Assembly: GCF_900095745.1 (NCBI RefSeq) | Contig: NZ_FMIR01000015.1 | Location: forward strand, 372,001 to 436,000 | Direction of reading: 5' to 3' | DNA length: 64,000 bases | Source: Microbacterium oxydans | Lineage (GTDB): Bacteria; Actinomycetota; Actinomycetes; Actinomycetales; Microbacteriaceae | Part shown: one piece after another, positions 51,753 through 60,760 of the stretch | How the letters are laid out: each line of letters begins with the position of its first letter | Position numbering within the stretch: position 1 is the stretch's first letter | Position numbers and translations under genes: made by a program | Notes under the pieces: generated by a model | Seen by the model: only the letters and a program-made list of their open reading frames with translations | The model's database searches: none | What the model was told of the DNA's origin: nothing

Positions 51753-52535
51753 ATGAGCACGACGACGTTCGCCCTGCATGCCCACCCCGACCGCGCCGCG
51801 ATGGGCGCTGCCGCCGCGCGATCGGCGGCGCGCACGCTGCGCGAAGCCGTGGCCGCTCGCGGCACCGCTCGGATGATCGCCGCCGCCGCCCCCAGCCAGC
51901 TCGACGTGTACCGAGCCCTCACCGCCGAGCCCGACGTGCCGTGGGACCGCATCACGATCCTGCACATGGACGAATACCTCGATCTCGACCCCGCGGCCCC
52001 CCAGCGCTTCGGCAACTGGCTGCGCACCCACCTCGTCGATGCGGTGCAGCCCGCCGCGTTCCACCCCATGCGCACCGAGCTCGGCGCCCAGGCGGCGACC
52101 GAGGAGTACGCGGCCCTGCTCGCCGAAGGGCCCATCGACCTGGTGTGCCTCGGCATCGGCGTGAACGGCCACATCGCGTTCAACGATCCGCCCGACGCCG
52201 ACCTCGGCGACCCGTGCCCGGTGCGCGTGGTGCAGCTCGACCTCGCCAGCCGCGTGCAGCAGGTCGACGACGACTGCTTCGATACGCTCGAGGCCGTGCC
52301 CACCCACGCACTGACGCTGACCATCCCGGCGCTGATGAACGGCGCCCACCTCGTGTGCGCCGTGCCCGATGCCCGCAAGGCCGAGGCCGTGCGCGCCCTG
52401 GTCGAAGAGCCGATCAGCTCGCACTGGCCGTGCACCGTGCTGCGGCGGCACTCGCGCTGCGAGGTGCACGTCGACCGCGACGCGGCATCGCTGCTGCATC
52501 CCGCACCGGCCGTGGCGGCCCAGGCGGCGCGATGA
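51753..52535 (+). CDS. Glucosamine-6-phosphate deaminase-like protein (NagB family)
   Basis: A 260-residue NagB-family isomerase. Key residues are present: Asp73 in HMDEYLDL (the ring-opening/enolisation base) and GIGVNGHIAFNDP at 134-146 with His140. The family converts glucosamine 6-phosphate to fructose 6-phosphate and ammonia. Because the operon continues with a NagA-like enzyme and a mannonate dehydratase, the true substrate may be a different amino-sugar phosphate. ATG 51753 is likely leaderless. The stop overlaps the next start (ATGA). Confidence 0.85.
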   Translation: MSTTTFALHAHPDRAAMGAAAARSAARTLREAVAARGTARMIAAAAPSQLDVYRALTAEPDVPWDRITILHMDEYLDLDPAAPQRFGNWLRTHLVDAVQPAAFHPMRTELGAQAATEEYAALLAEGPIDLVCLGIGVNGHIAFNDPPDADLGDPCPVRVVQLDLASRVQQVDDDCFDTLEAVPTHALTLTIPALMNGAHLVCAVPDARKAEAVRALVEEPISSHWPCTVLRRHSRCEVHVDRDAASLLHPAPAVAAQAAR

Positions 52536-53716
52536 CCGCGCGCACGCTGCACGGTCGCGACGCCCTCGGCGCGGGCGGGCTGGAGGTCGTCGTCGAGCAC
52601 GGCCGGATCAGCGCGCTCACCCCGACCGCCGACCCCGGTGACGGCGCCCCGTGGATCGGCCCCGGGCTCATCGACCTGCAGGTCAACGGCCACCTCGACG
52701 GTGACGCGAATGCGGCAGAGCCCTCGCCGGCCCACATCACCGCGATGGCACAGTCTCTCGCCGCACACGGCGTCACGCGATTCCTGCCGACCGTCATCAC
52801 CGCCTCGCCCACCGAGATGCTCGCCCGCATCCGTGCGATCGACGAGGCCGTGCGCACCTCGACCGCGACCTCGCGCGCAGTCGCCGGCATCCACGTCGAG
52901 GGACCCAGCCTGTCGGAGCAGGACGGCCCCCGCGGCGTGCATCCGCTCGCGCACATCCGCCCACCGGCCATCGCCGAGCTGCAGACCTGGCTCGACGCCG
53001 CTCCCGGCCTGCTCCGGGTCGTGACCCTGTCTCCGCACCATCCGGGGTCCGTCGAAGCCACACGCTTCCTCGTCGCGCACGGCGTGCGGGTCGCGGTCGG
53101 ACACACCCACGCGACGGATGCCGAGATCGCCGCGGTCGTCGACGCCGGCGCCACGCTCTCCACGCACCTCGGCAACGGCGCGCACGCGGTGCTCCCCCGG
53201 CATCCGAACTACCTGTGGACCCAGCTCGCCGAACGCCGGCTCGCCGCCGGTGTCATCGCCGACGGCCACCACCTGCCCGATGCGACGCTCGCGACCATGA
53301 TCGCCGCGAAGCGCGACCACGGCATCTTCCTCGTGAGCGACGCCGTCGCCACGCCCACGGCCCTGCGGGAGAACGGCGTCTCAACCATCGGCGGTGGCGT
53401 GCACCTCGCCGACGACGGAGCGCTGCGGCACGTGTCGACCGGATTCCTCGCGGGCTCCGTGCAGACCCTCGACGTCGGTGTCGCCACCGTCGCCCGCCTG
53501 ACCGGTTCGCTGGCGGCGGCGGTGCGGCTCGCGACCTCGGCCCCCGCAGCCGTCCTCGGCGACGGTCCGCACTGGACGGTCGGCGCCCGTGCCGACGTGC
53601 TGCTGTTCGACTGGGCGCCCGGCGAGCGCGCGATCACGCCACGCGAGGTGCTGATCGCCGGCGAACCCGCCACCGACATGACCGACGCACCCGCAGCCGC
53701 AGGAGGAACCCGATGA
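52532..53716 (+). CDS. N-acetylglucosamine-6-phosphate deacetylase-like amidohydrolase (NagA family)
   Basis: A 394-residue TIM-barrel amidohydrolase. Metal and catalytic landmarks: GIHVEGP at 119-125, GHTHA at 190-194, THLGNGAHA at 211-219 where ordinary NagA has THLFNAM, ADGHHL at 244-249 and the catalytic Asp in VSDAVATP near 270. It would remove an acetyl group from an N-acetyl amino-sugar phosphate to feed the NagB-like enzyme. The altered THLGN tract suggests a non-standard substrate. Overlaps neighbours on both sides by 4 bases. Confidence 0.82.
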   Translation: MTARTLHGRDALGAGGLEVVVEHGRISALTPTADPGDGAPWIGPGLIDLQVNGHLDGDANAAEPSPAHITAMAQSLAAHGVTRFLPTVITASPTEMLARIRAIDEAVRTSTATSRAVAGIHVEGPSLSEQDGPRGVHPLAHIRPPAIAELQTWLDAAPGLLRVVTLSPHHPGSVEATRFLVAHGVRVAVGHTHATDAEIAAVVDAGATLSTHLGNGAHAVLPRHPNYLWTQLAERRLAAGVIADGHHLPDATLATMIAAKRDHGIFLVSDAVATPTALRENGVSTIGGGVHLADDGALRHVSTGFLAGSVQTLDVGVATVARLTGSLAAAVRLATSAPAAVLGDGPHWTVGARADVLLFDWAPGERAITPREVLIAGEPATDMTDAPAAAGGTR

Positions 53717-54951
53717 CCATCGACAGGGCTGACGTGATCGTCACGAGTCCCGATCGCAACTTCGTGACACTCAAGATCACGACCGCCGACGGCGTGACGG
53801 GTCTGGGCGATGCGACGTTGAACGGGCGGGAGCTCGCGGTCGTCGCATATCTGACCGAGCACGTGGTGCCGTTGCTGATCGGGGCGGACGAGTCGCGCAT
53901 CGAGGACACCTGGCAGTTCCTGTACCGGAGTGCGTATTGGCGGCGGGGACCCGTGACCATGGCCGCGATCGCCGCGGTCGACATGGCGCTGTGGGACATC
54001 AAGGGCAAGGTCGCCGGCCTCCCCGTCTACCAGCTGCTCGGAGGCGCATCCCGGAACGGCCTCATGGCGTACGGGCACGCGTCGGGCAAAGAACTGCCGG
54101 AGCTGTTCGACTCGATCCGCGCGCACCAGGAACAGGGATACAAGGCCATCCGGGTGCAGACCGGGGTGCCCACGTTGAAGGCGATCTACGGGATCGCGTC
54201 GCAATCGGCCGACGCCGGGGGCGGCGAAGCCCGGTACGACCACGAACCCGCCCGCCGCGGCGCGAAGCCGGTGGAGGAGGACTGGGACACCCGCGCCTAC
54301 CTCAACCATCTCCCCGGGGTGTTCGAGGCGGTGCGGAACGAGTTCGGCCCCGACATCCCCCTCCTGCACGACGGCCACCACCGGATGACGCCCATCCAGG
54401 CCGCCCGGCTCGGCAAGGACCTCGAGCCGTACGACCTGTTCTGGCTCGAGGACTGCACGCCCGCCGAGAACCAGGAGGCACTGCGCCTGGTGCGCCAGCA
54501 CACCACGACGCCGTTGGCGATCGGCGAGATCTTCAACACGGTGTGGGACTTCAAGGACATCATCCGCGACCAGCTCATCGACTACGTCCGCGGAGCCGTC
54601 ACCCACATGGGCGGCATCACCGCACTGAAGAAGACGCTCGACTACGCGGCGATGTACCAGATCAAGTCGGGCATGCACGGGCCGACCGACATCTCTCCGG
54701 TCGGCATGGCCGCCGCGATGCACCTGGGACTGTCGATCCACAACTTCGGCATCCAGGAGTACATGCAGCACGGCGCCCGCACCGACCAGGTCTTCCAGCA
54801 GTCGTTCACCTGGACCGACGGATACCTGCACCCCGGGAACAAGCCCGGCCTCGGCGTCGAGCTCGACACCGACGAAGCGGGCAAGTACCCCTACGAGCAG
54901 GCCTACCTCCCCTACAACCGCCTCCTCGACGGCACCGTCCACGACTGGTGA
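53713..54951 (+). CDS. manD: D-mannonate dehydratase (enolase superfamily, ManD/RspA)
   Basis: A 412-residue enolase-superfamily acid-sugar dehydratase. The ManD catalytic dyad is present as Arg147 and Tyr159, the second base as His222, and the metal ligands as Asp220, Glu246 and Glu272. It removes water from D-mannonate (some members also D-gluconate) to give 2-keto-3-deoxygluconate. AGGAGGA precedes ATG 53713, which overlaps the NagA-like stop. A strong terminator follows, so it is the last gene of the operon. A sugar-acid enzyme with NagB and NagA is an unusual set. Confidence 0.9.
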   Translation: MTIDRADVIVTSPDRNFVTLKITTADGVTGLGDATLNGRELAVVAYLTEHVVPLLIGADESRIEDTWQFLYRSAYWRRGPVTMAAIAAVDMALWDIKGKVAGLPVYQLLGGASRNGLMAYGHASGKELPELFDSIRAHQEQGYKAIRVQTGVPTLKAIYGIASQSADAGGGEARYDHEPARRGAKPVEEDWDTRAYLNHLPGVFEAVRNEFGPDIPLLHDGHHRMTPIQAARLGKDLEPYDLFWLEDCTPAENQEALRLVRQHTTTPLAIGEIFNTVWDFKDIIRDQLIDYVRGAVTHMGGITALKKTLDYAAMYQIKSGMHGPTDISPVGMAAAMHLGLSIHNFGIQEYMQHGARTDQVFQQSFTWTDGYLHPGNKPGLGVELDTDEAGKYPYEQAYLPYNRLLDGTVHDW

Positions 54952-54952
54952 A

Positions 54953-55000
54953 CGCGGGGTGGTCGCGCCCGTGAGAGACCTCGGGCGCGACCACCCCGCG
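54953..55000 (+). terminator. Strong terminator after the mannonate dehydratase gene
   Basis: CGCGGGGTGGTCGCGCCCG (54953-54971) pairs perfectly over 19 bases with 54982-55000 around a 10-base loop, directly after the stop codon. No long T-tract follows, which is common for actinobacterial terminators. Confidence 0.85.
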
Positions 55001-55018
55001 CAGTAGGCTGAACGCATC

Positions 55019-55891
55019 ATGGACGAGTTCATCCAGGGCTTCTGGAACTTCGCGCAGCACTACTGGTGGCTCATCTTCCCCATCATGGGGATGGCCGGCG
55101 GTGCCGCGAAGGCGTGGGAGCAGGGTTCCAAGCGCCGTCACGAGCGCCGCCTGGAGACTCTTCGCATGAAGGCGCAGCTGAAGACCGCCGAGATCGAGGC
55201 CCGTGCGCTCACCCAGCAGGCCAAGCGCCGCGGCCCTTCGGTGGTCGACACCACGGCATCCGTCGTCCCGAACGACCTGGTCGCGCGACTGTTCGCCGAG
55301 CACGACGAGATCACCGCCCGCTGGCTCGACTACGAGCTCGACGTCGCGAAGCTCATCGCCTTCCCCGCCATGAGCGACGGCCGTCAGCCGCTGACCGCCG
55401 CGTTCCTGCGCGCCAAGAAGACGGCGGATGCGCTGCGTCCGGCATCCGCCGAGGCGAAGGTGTCGGAGCAGCAGATCACCGAGTATCTGCAGGCCGTGGG
55501 CGACTACGCGGTCGCATTCGAGATCGCCGAGAAGGATGCCCGGCGGCTGCGCGACTCGACGTTCACCGCGCCGGAGCGCAAGCGCCTGGAGCGGGCTCAG
55601 CAACTGCTCAAGGTCGCGGTCGACGAGTCGGCCACGCAGGCCGAGCGCAACGTCGCCTACAAGCGCGTGCGCGAAGAGCTCGACGGCCTCATCCTGCTCT
55701 CCGATGACGCCGTCACGGTGCTCGAGAAGCAGGTGGCGAAGGAGATCTCCGCTCCCGCCGCGGCCGCGGAGGAGCCCGAGCGGATGAGACTCCCCCTCCG
55801 CGACGAGAAACCCCGAGACGCGAACACATCCGCGGGCCCCGCCCGCACCCTGCCCCTGCCGGGCGACGACGACGGAGGCACGCCGCGGTGA
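55019..55891 (+). CDS. Membrane-anchored helical protein of unknown function
   Basis: A 290-residue protein. One hydrophobic helix (about residues 10-30, HYWWLIFPIMGMAGGAA) anchors a long, charged, mostly helical cytoplasmic domain (RRHERRLETLRMKAQLKTAE and onward, coiled-coil prone to about 250), followed by a Pro/Asp-rich disordered tail. No family name is known to me. Its stop overlaps the next start (GTGA), linking it to the methyltransferase-like gene. Confidence 0.7.
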   Translation: MDEFIQGFWNFAQHYWWLIFPIMGMAGGAAKAWEQGSKRRHERRLETLRMKAQLKTAEIEARALTQQAKRRGPSVVDTTASVVPNDLVARLFAEHDEITARWLDYELDVAKLIAFPAMSDGRQPLTAAFLRAKKTADALRPASAEAKVSEQQITEYLQAVGDYAVAFEIAEKDARRLRDSTFTAPERKRLERAQQLLKVAVDESATQAERNVAYKRVREELDGLILLSDDAVTVLEKQVAKEISAPAAAAEEPERMRLPLRDEKPRDANTSAGPARTLPLPGDDDGGTPR

Positions 55892-56649
55892 TCACTCGGT
55901 TCGAAGAGCTCGACTGGCAGACGACGCCGATCGGCGACCTCATGCTGCGCCGGCGCACGGAGCCGGCGGTCGGGCAGGAGATCTACGAGGTCAAGCTCGG
56001 CGACGAGTACCTGATGTCCAGCCTGTTCACGGTGGCAGAGGAAGAGCTCGCGAACCTGGGCCTCGCCGCGGTGGTCGGCGACGACCTCTCGGTCCTGGTC
56101 GGCGGGCTCGGGCTCGGCTACACCGCCGTCGCGGCGCTGCGCGATGCGCGGGTGGCATCGCTCACGGTGATCGATCGACTGGGCGCCGTGATCGGCTGGC
56201 ACGAGCGCAAGCTCCTGCCCGCGTCGGCGGAACTCGTCGAGGATGCGCGCACGAGTCTGGTCGAAGACGACTTCTTCGCCGTCATGCGGTCGGCACCCGC
56301 TGAGGGGCACCGCGGGTATTCGGCGATCCTTCTGGACGTCGACCACTCTCCCCGCCACCAGCTCGACCCGACGCACGCCGACCTGTACGACGCCGCCGGT
56401 CTGCGTGCGCTCGATCGTCACCTCGCCGTCGGCGGGGTCTTCGCCCTGTGGTCGGATGATCCGCCCGACGAGGATTTCATGGCCGAACTGAACGCCGTGT
56501 TCGATGATGCCGTCGCCCACATCGTCGACTTCGACAATCCTGTGACCGACGGGGTGTCGTCGAACACCGTGTACGTCGCGCGCAGTCGTGGAGCGGACTC
56601 CGTGTCGCTCGACGCCGCCGCGCGCACCCAGCCGAGAGAAGAAGCATGA
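55888..56649 (+). CDS. Spermidine-synthase-like SAM-dependent methyltransferase fold protein
   Basis: A 253-residue Rossmann methyltransferase-like protein resembling SpeE: the glycine loop VLVGGLGLGYTAVAAL near residue 72, the acidic end of strand 2 (LTVIDRLGAVIGWH) and YSAILLDVDHSP near 148 in place of the catalytic D of spermidine synthases. Whether it makes a polyamine or methylates something is not known. GTG 55888 follows GGAGG and overlaps the upstream stop; its stop overlaps the lactonase start. Confidence 0.78.
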   Translation: MITRFEELDWQTTPIGDLMLRRRTEPAVGQEIYEVKLGDEYLMSSLFTVAEEELANLGLAAVVGDDLSVLVGGLGLGYTAVAALRDARVASLTVIDRLGAVIGWHERKLLPASAELVEDARTSLVEDDFFAVMRSAPAEGHRGYSAILLDVDHSPRHQLDPTHADLYDAAGLRALDRHLAVGGVFALWSDDPPDEDFMAELNAVFDDAVAHIVDFDNPVTDGVSSNTVYVARSRGADSVSLDAAARTQPREEA

Positions 56650-57494
56650 CCCCGGAGAACGTCACCGGTCCCGTCGCCCGTCACGCCGAAGGTCCCGTGT
56701 GGTGGCCGGGCTGGGGTGGACTGCGGTGGGTCGACGGGGAGGCCGGCGATCTGCTGACGCTGGGCACCGACGGTGTGACCCGCCAGCACATCGACGACGA
56801 GTACCTGGCGTTCGCCCGGCCGCGCACGAACGGCGGCCTGGTGGCGGTCGGCGCCCGCACGCTCTACCTCGCGGATGACGTCGACGGCGAGACGCGCGCC
56901 GTAGCGACCCTGCACGAAGATCCGCACGTGCGCATGAACGACGGATGCTGCGACCCGCGCGGCCGCCTGCTCGCCGGGTCGATGGCCTACGACGCCGCAC
57001 CGGACGGCGGATTCGTGCTGCGGCTCGACGCGGAGCTCACGGTCTCGACTGTGCTGCCTCGGGCGACGATCTCGAACGGCATCGGCTTCTCGCCCGACGG
57101 CCGCCGCGCCTACTACGTCGACACCGCCACCCACCGCATCGACGTGTTCGACGTGGCCGAGGGCGAGCTGCGTGGACGGCGGGCATTCGTCTCTATCCCC
57201 GAGGAGCAGGGGTCCCCGGACGGACTGACGGTCGCCGCAGACGGCAGCGTGTGGGTCGCCCTCTGGGGCGGCAGCGCCGTGCACGGCTACGACGCGACCG
57301 GCACTCTCGTCGCGACGATCAAACTGCCGGTGCCGCAAGTGTCGGCGTGCACGTTCGGCGGCGACGACCTCGGCACGCTCTACATCACGACGTCAGCGCA
57401 GGGCCTCCCCGACGACCACGGCACCGAGGCGGGTTCGGTGTTCGCCGTGCGGCCCGGTGTGCGCGGGCTGCCGGTCACGCTGTTCGCCGGCTGA
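56646..57494 (+). CDS. SMP-30/gluconolactonase-family protein
   Basis: A 282-residue six-bladed propeller of the SMP-30/LRE family. Typical elements are AEGPVWWPGWGGLRWVDGEA at the start (first metal Glu in the EGP), RMNDGCCDPRGRLLAGSM near 97 (metal Asn), ISNGIGFSPDGRRAYYVDT near 141 and GSPDGLTVAADGSVWVALWG near 193 (catalytic Asp). It hydrolyses an aldonolactone, a step that fits the sugar-acid enzymes on both sides. Overlaps the upstream gene by 4 bases. Confidence 0.88.
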   Translation: MTPENVTGPVARHAEGPVWWPGWGGLRWVDGEAGDLLTLGTDGVTRQHIDDEYLAFARPRTNGGLVAVGARTLYLADDVDGETRAVATLHEDPHVRMNDGCCDPRGRLLAGSMAYDAAPDGGFVLRLDAELTVSTVLPRATISNGIGFSPDGRRAYYVDTATHRIDVFDVAEGELRGRRAFVSIPEEQGSPDGLTVAADGSVWVALWGGSAVHGYDATGTLVATIKLPVPQVSACTFGGDDLGTLYITTSAQGLPDDHGTEAGSVFAVRPGVRGLPVTLFAG

Positions 57495-57532
57495 GACGGG
57501 CGCATGCCGAGAGCCCGACGGCCTCTGCCCGA

Positions 57533-57564
57533 GGCACGGTGCACTCAGCAAAAGTAACCGTGCC
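57533..57564. terminator. Hairpin between convergent lactonase and FAH genes
   Basis: GGCACGGT (57533-57540) pairs with ACCGTGCC (57557-57564) around a 16-base loop in the 101-base convergent gap. Moderate strength. Confidence 0.45.
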
Positions 57565-57595
57565 CCGGACACAGGCCGCCGGGTGGCGCGGGCGG

Positions 57596-58450
57596 TCAGC
57601 CCAGGTGCACCCGTTCGGTGCGCTGGTGCTGGCGGCCGAGACCCTCGATCTCGATCGTCATCTCGTCGCCGTCCTGCAGGTACGGAAAGCGCCCGGAGAG
57701 CGCGACACCCTGCGGGGTGCCGGTGTTGATCACGTCGCCCGGCTCGAGCACCAGGTACTGGCTCAGCTCGTGCACGATCTGCAGCACCGGGAAGATCATG
57801 TCAGCCGTCGAGGAGTCCTGACGCGCCTCGCCGTTCACGAAGGAGCGCAGGCGCAGCGCCTGCGGGTCGACCTCGTCCGCGGGCACGAGCACGGGACCGA
57901 GGGGGTTGAACGTCTCGGAGCACTTACCCTTCGACCACTGCCCGCCCGACACGTCGAGCTGGTACGCCCGCTCCGACACGTCGTTCGAGATCGTGTAGCC
58001 GGCGATGACTTCGCGCGCGGCATCCGGAGACGACAGGTACCGGGCCGTCTTGCCGATCACGATCGCCAGCTCGACCTCCCAGTCGACCTTCTCGGCGCCC
58101 GGCGGCAGCAGCACCACGTCGTTCGGGCCGACGACGGTGTTCGGATGCTTGAAGAAGATCACCGGATGCTCGGGCGGCAGCGACCCCGACTCGGCCGCGT
58201 GCGCGGCGTAGTTCTGGCCGATGCAGACCACCGCGGTCGGACGAGCGACCGGGGCGCCGATGCGCAGCCTCTCGACCTCCGCCGTGGGCAGCTCGCCGCG
58301 GTCGAGTGCCGCGCGCACGCGCGCGATGCCGTCGGACGCGAGGAAGGCGCCGTCGATCTCGGCGGTGAGGGGTGCGAGGTCGTAGACGATGCCGGCCTCT
58401 CGGACGTAGGGGCGTTCCTGGCCGACCGGGCCCAGTCGCAGCAGTTCCAT
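57596..58450 (-). CDS. Fumarylacetoacetate-hydrolase-family protein (diketo-deoxy-sugar-acid hydrolase-like)
   Basis: A 284-residue FAH protein. The full length starting MELLRLGPVGQERPYV, the metal tract WEVELAIVIGKTARYL near 122-137 and SERAYQLDVSGGQWSKGKC near 160 match the subgroup that cleaves 2,4-diketo-3-deoxy sugar acids (for example from L-fucose) to pyruvate and an aldehyde or acid. Other FAH enzymes act on acylpyruvates. It lies 13 bases after the 2-hydroxyacid dehydrogenase gene, so the two form an operon. Confidence 0.82.
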   Translation of the reverse strand: MELLRLGPVGQERPYVREAGIVYDLAPLTAEIDGAFLASDGIARVRAALDRGELPTAEVERLRIGAPVARPTAVVCIGQNYAAHAAESGSLPPEHPVIFFKHPNTVVGPNDVVLLPPGAEKVDWEVELAIVIGKTARYLSSPDAAREVIAGYTISNDVSERAYQLDVSGGQWSKGKCSETFNPLGPVLVPADEVDPQALRLRSFVNGEARQDSSTADMIFPVLQIVHELSQYLVLEPGDVINTGTPQGVALSGRFPYLQDGDEMTIEIEGLGRQHQRTERVHLG

Positions 58451-58463
58451 GATGATCCTTCGG

Positions 58464-59438
58464 TCAGCGCGCGGCGGCGTAGGTCGGATTGACGATCGGC
58501 ACGGACTCGCCGGCGAGGTACCGGATGATGTTCTCGGCCGCGTGGACGGGCAGATCCGCCAGCGCTTCGGGAGAGAACCAGGCGGCGTGCGGGGTCAGCA
58601 GAACCTGTTCGAGGTCGCGCAGCGGCGAGTCGGCGGCGAGGGGCTCCCCCGCGAACACATCGAGGGCGGCGGCACCCAGGTGCCCGGCGCGCAGCGAGGC
58701 CGCGAGCGCGTCCTCGTCGATGAGCGGACCGCGGCACGTGTTCACCACGACGGCGCCGGGCTTCATGGTCGCGATGGCCGCAGCATCGACCAGGTGCCGG
58801 GTCTCGTCGGTGAGCGGCACGTGCAGCGTGAGGATGTCGGCCTGCGCCACGGCATCCGGAATCTCGACGGGCTCGCACCCGGCATCGCGCACGGAGTCGG
58901 CGGGGGCGTAGGGGTCGGCGACGAGGACGCGGAAGCCCAGCGCCCGACATCCACGGGCGACCATGGACCCGATGCGGCCGAAGCCGAGCACCGAGACGGT
59001 GGTGGCCGAGGGGCGCACGGCGAGCGGGCGGGCATCGACGGCCTTCCAGGTGCCGGCGCGCACGGCGCGATCGTAGGCGGGGAGACCGCGAGCCTGCGTC
59101 ATGATCATCGCGATGGTGTGCGCGGCGACCTCTTCGATGCAGTAGCTCGGGGTGTTCGCGATGGCGATGCCGCGGGCGGTGGCGGCCTCGACGTCGACCA
59201 TGTCGTAGCCGATGCCCACGCGGCTGATGATGCGCAGGTTCGGCATCCGGTCCATCACCTCGCCGGTGATCTGCGCCCACTGCACGACGAGCCCTTCGGC
59301 GTCGGAACCGGCGGCGGCGATGTCGTCGAGGCTGCCCGATGCGGCGCGCTCGGCGCGCAGCCCGGCCTGCCGGAGGGTGTTCTCGATGACGGTTCCCGGC
59401 AGGTCGCAGTCACTGACGAGGATGAAGGGCGCAGTCAT
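58464..59438 (-). CDS. D-isomer-specific 2-hydroxyacid dehydrogenase
   Basis: A 324-residue dehydrogenase with the NAD loop VLGFGRIGSMVARGCRALGF near residue 150, the catalytic Arg in VVNTCRGPLIDE near 235, a Glu near 264 and the catalytic His in TPHAAWFSPEAL near 283. It resembles C-terminal-binding-protein/phosphoglycerate-dehydrogenase-like members; substrate unknown. ATG 59438 is chosen because the palindrome ATGCTATAGCAT lies just upstream; the mRNA may be leaderless. Confidence 0.85.
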   Translation of the reverse strand: MTAPFILVSDCDLPGTVIENTLRQAGLRAERAASGSLDDIAAAGSDAEGLVVQWAQITGEVMDRMPNLRIISRVGIGYDMVDVEAATARGIAIANTPSYCIEEVAAHTIAMIMTQARGLPAYDRAVRAGTWKAVDARPLAVRPSATTVSVLGFGRIGSMVARGCRALGFRVLVADPYAPADSVRDAGCEPVEIPDAVAQADILTLHVPLTDETRHLVDAAAIATMKPGAVVVNTCRGPLIDEDALAASLRAGHLGAAALDVFAGEPLAADSPLRDLEQVLLTPHAAWFSPEALADLPVHAAENIIRYLAGESVPIVNPTYAAAR

Positions 59439-59445
59439 GAGAGCG

Positions 59446-59457
59446 ATGCTATAGCAT
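59446..59457. promoter_or_regulatory. Palindromic operator, copy 1 (ATGCTATAGCAT)
   Basis: A perfect 12-base palindrome 8 bases before the leftward dehydrogenase start. A near-identical copy lies 50 bases away before the SDR gene. It overlaps CATCTAGCAGATG (59455-59467), a further palindrome. Confidence 0.7.
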
Positions 59458-59495
59458 CTAGCAGATGTCTGCACAGCACTACGGTTGGCCATCAT

Positions 59496-59507
59496 TTGCT
59501 ATAGCAT
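59496..59507. promoter_or_regulatory. Palindromic operator, copy 2 (TTGCTATAGCAT)
   Basis: TTGCTATAGCAT, 11 of 12 bases as in copy 1, 8 bases before the SDR start. The same distance to both starts suggests one regulator silences both genes. The regulator is not in the window; GntR/FadR type is a guess from the site shape. Confidence 0.68.
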
Positions 59508-59514
59508 CGGACGC

Positions 59515-60264
59515 ATGACTACGCGCCGCGCTCTGATCACGGGGGCCAGTTCCGGTATCGGAACCGCCGCCGCCCTCGACCTCGCCCGCGAGGGCACTGC
59601 CCTCTGGATCACGTACGCCGGACGGGAAGCCGAAGCTCTCCGCGTCGCCGAGGAGTGCCGGGCGGCCGGCGCCCCCGAGGTGCACGTCTCGCGCCTCGAC
59701 CTGCGCGAGCGCGAGTCGATCGACGCGCTGGTCGGCGAGATCACGGATGCCTGGGGCTCGCTGCACGTGCTCATCAACAACGGCGGCGTGTGCCCGTACA
59801 CCGCCTACGACGACATCGACTTCGACGAGTGGGACATGGTCCTCGAGACCAACGCCCGCGGCACGTTCTTCCTCACCCGCGGCGCTCTTCCGCTGCTCCG
59901 GGCCGCCGAGGGGGACCGCTCCGTGATCAACATCGCGTCGATCGCCGGGCAGGTCGGCGCGCTGCAGACCGGCATCCACTACGCCGCCAGCAAGGGGGCG
60001 ATCCTCGCGATCACGCGCAGCTTCGCCCGACACCTCGCATCCGAGGGCATCCGCGTGAATGCGGTCACCCCCGGTCCGGTCAAGAGCGCGATCACCGACC
60101 AACTGCAGGGGGCAGGCCGCGAGAAGCTCGAAGCCGGCATCCCCCTCGGCGCCTTCGGTCAGCCGGAAGACGTCGCCTGGATCATCACCTCGCTCGCGTC
60201 TGAGCGCGCCCGCTTCATCACCGGCGCCACCTACGACGTCAACGGGGGCGTTCGCATTGACTGA
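59515..60264 (+). CDS. SDR-family oxidoreductase, sugar-acid dehydrogenase-like
   Basis: A 249-residue classical SDR: cofactor motif TGASSGIG at 9-16, NNGG at 88-91, catalytic Ser142, Tyr156 and Lys160 (YAASK). Length and pattern fit dehydrogenases such as 2-keto-3-deoxy-L-fuconate dehydrogenase, which precedes the FAH hydrolase in the diketo route. It is divergent from the hydroxyacid dehydrogenase-FAH operon and shares the palindromic operators with it. ATG 59515 is likely leaderless. Confidence 0.83.
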   Translation: MTTRRALITGASSGIGTAAALDLAREGTALWITYAGREAEALRVAEECRAAGAPEVHVSRLDLRERESIDALVGEITDAWGSLHVLINNGGVCPYTAYDDIDFDEWDMVLETNARGTFFLTRGALPLLRAAEGDRSVINIASIAGQVGALQTGIHYAASKGAILAITRSFARHLASEGIRVNAVTPGPVKSAITDQLQGAGREKLEAGIPLGAFGQPEDVAWIITSLASERARFITGATYDVNGGVRID

Positions 60265-60601
60265 CTTCTCTGCCCGCTCCGCCATCGACACCGTCCAGGC
60301 GCAGCTCGACGCGTTCAACGCGCACGACCTCGACGCCTTCGTCGCGACCTATGCCGCGGATGCCGTGATCACCGGCGTCGCTCCCGAACCGGTGATGGGC
60401 TCAGCCGCGATCCGCGCGTTCTACGAGCCGCGGCTGCAGAATCCCGAGCTGTCGTGCGTGATCGAGACCAGCGTGCTGTTCGGCACCCGCTGGGTCGTCG
60501 CGCAGGAACAGGTCATCAACGCGGGCACAGCGACCGAGACCATCGCGACCTTCGACGTGGTCGACGGGGTGATCTCCCGCGCCTCGATGCTCAAGGCCTG
60601 A
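60257..60601 (+). CDS. NTF2-like/SnoaL-type small protein, 114 residues
   Basis: An NTF2-like fold: AIDTVQAQLDAFNAHDLDAF, TYAADAVITG and MGSAAIRAFYEPRL are typical of steroid-isomerase-like proteins, and TETIATFDVVDGVISRASML closes the barrel. The role is unknown; some members bind small polar ligands. The start is TTG 60257, overlapping the SDR stop by 8 bases, so it is coupled to it. Confidence 0.75.
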   Translation: MTDFSARSAIDTVQAQLDAFNAHDLDAFVATYAADAVITGVAPEPVMGSAAIRAFYEPRLQNPELSCVIETSVLFGTRWVVAQEQVINAGTATETIATFDVVDGVISRASMLKA

Positions 60602-60691
60602 AGCTGCGGCGGACGCGGCGTCACAGGAAGCGCCTCTCACCTGGCTCCTCTCGATCCCCGATACCTGGGCATCCCCTCTCGCCTCTCGCCC

Positions 60692-60760
60692 GGGAGGAGA
60701 ACTCCGCGTGGGGCGGAGCATCCGCCGCGACAAGTCCTCCCGACAGGGAGTTCTCCTCCC
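60692..60760. repeat. Palindrome with 14-base arms and inner hairpins
   Basis: GGGAGGAGAACTCC (60692-60705) pairs with GGAGTTCTCCTCCC (60747-60760). The loop holds GCGGAGCATCCGC, itself a hairpin, and CGTGGGG that can alternatively pair with CCCCACG at 60757-60763, so two mutually exclusive folds exist. It lies between convergent genes. Confidence 0.75.
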
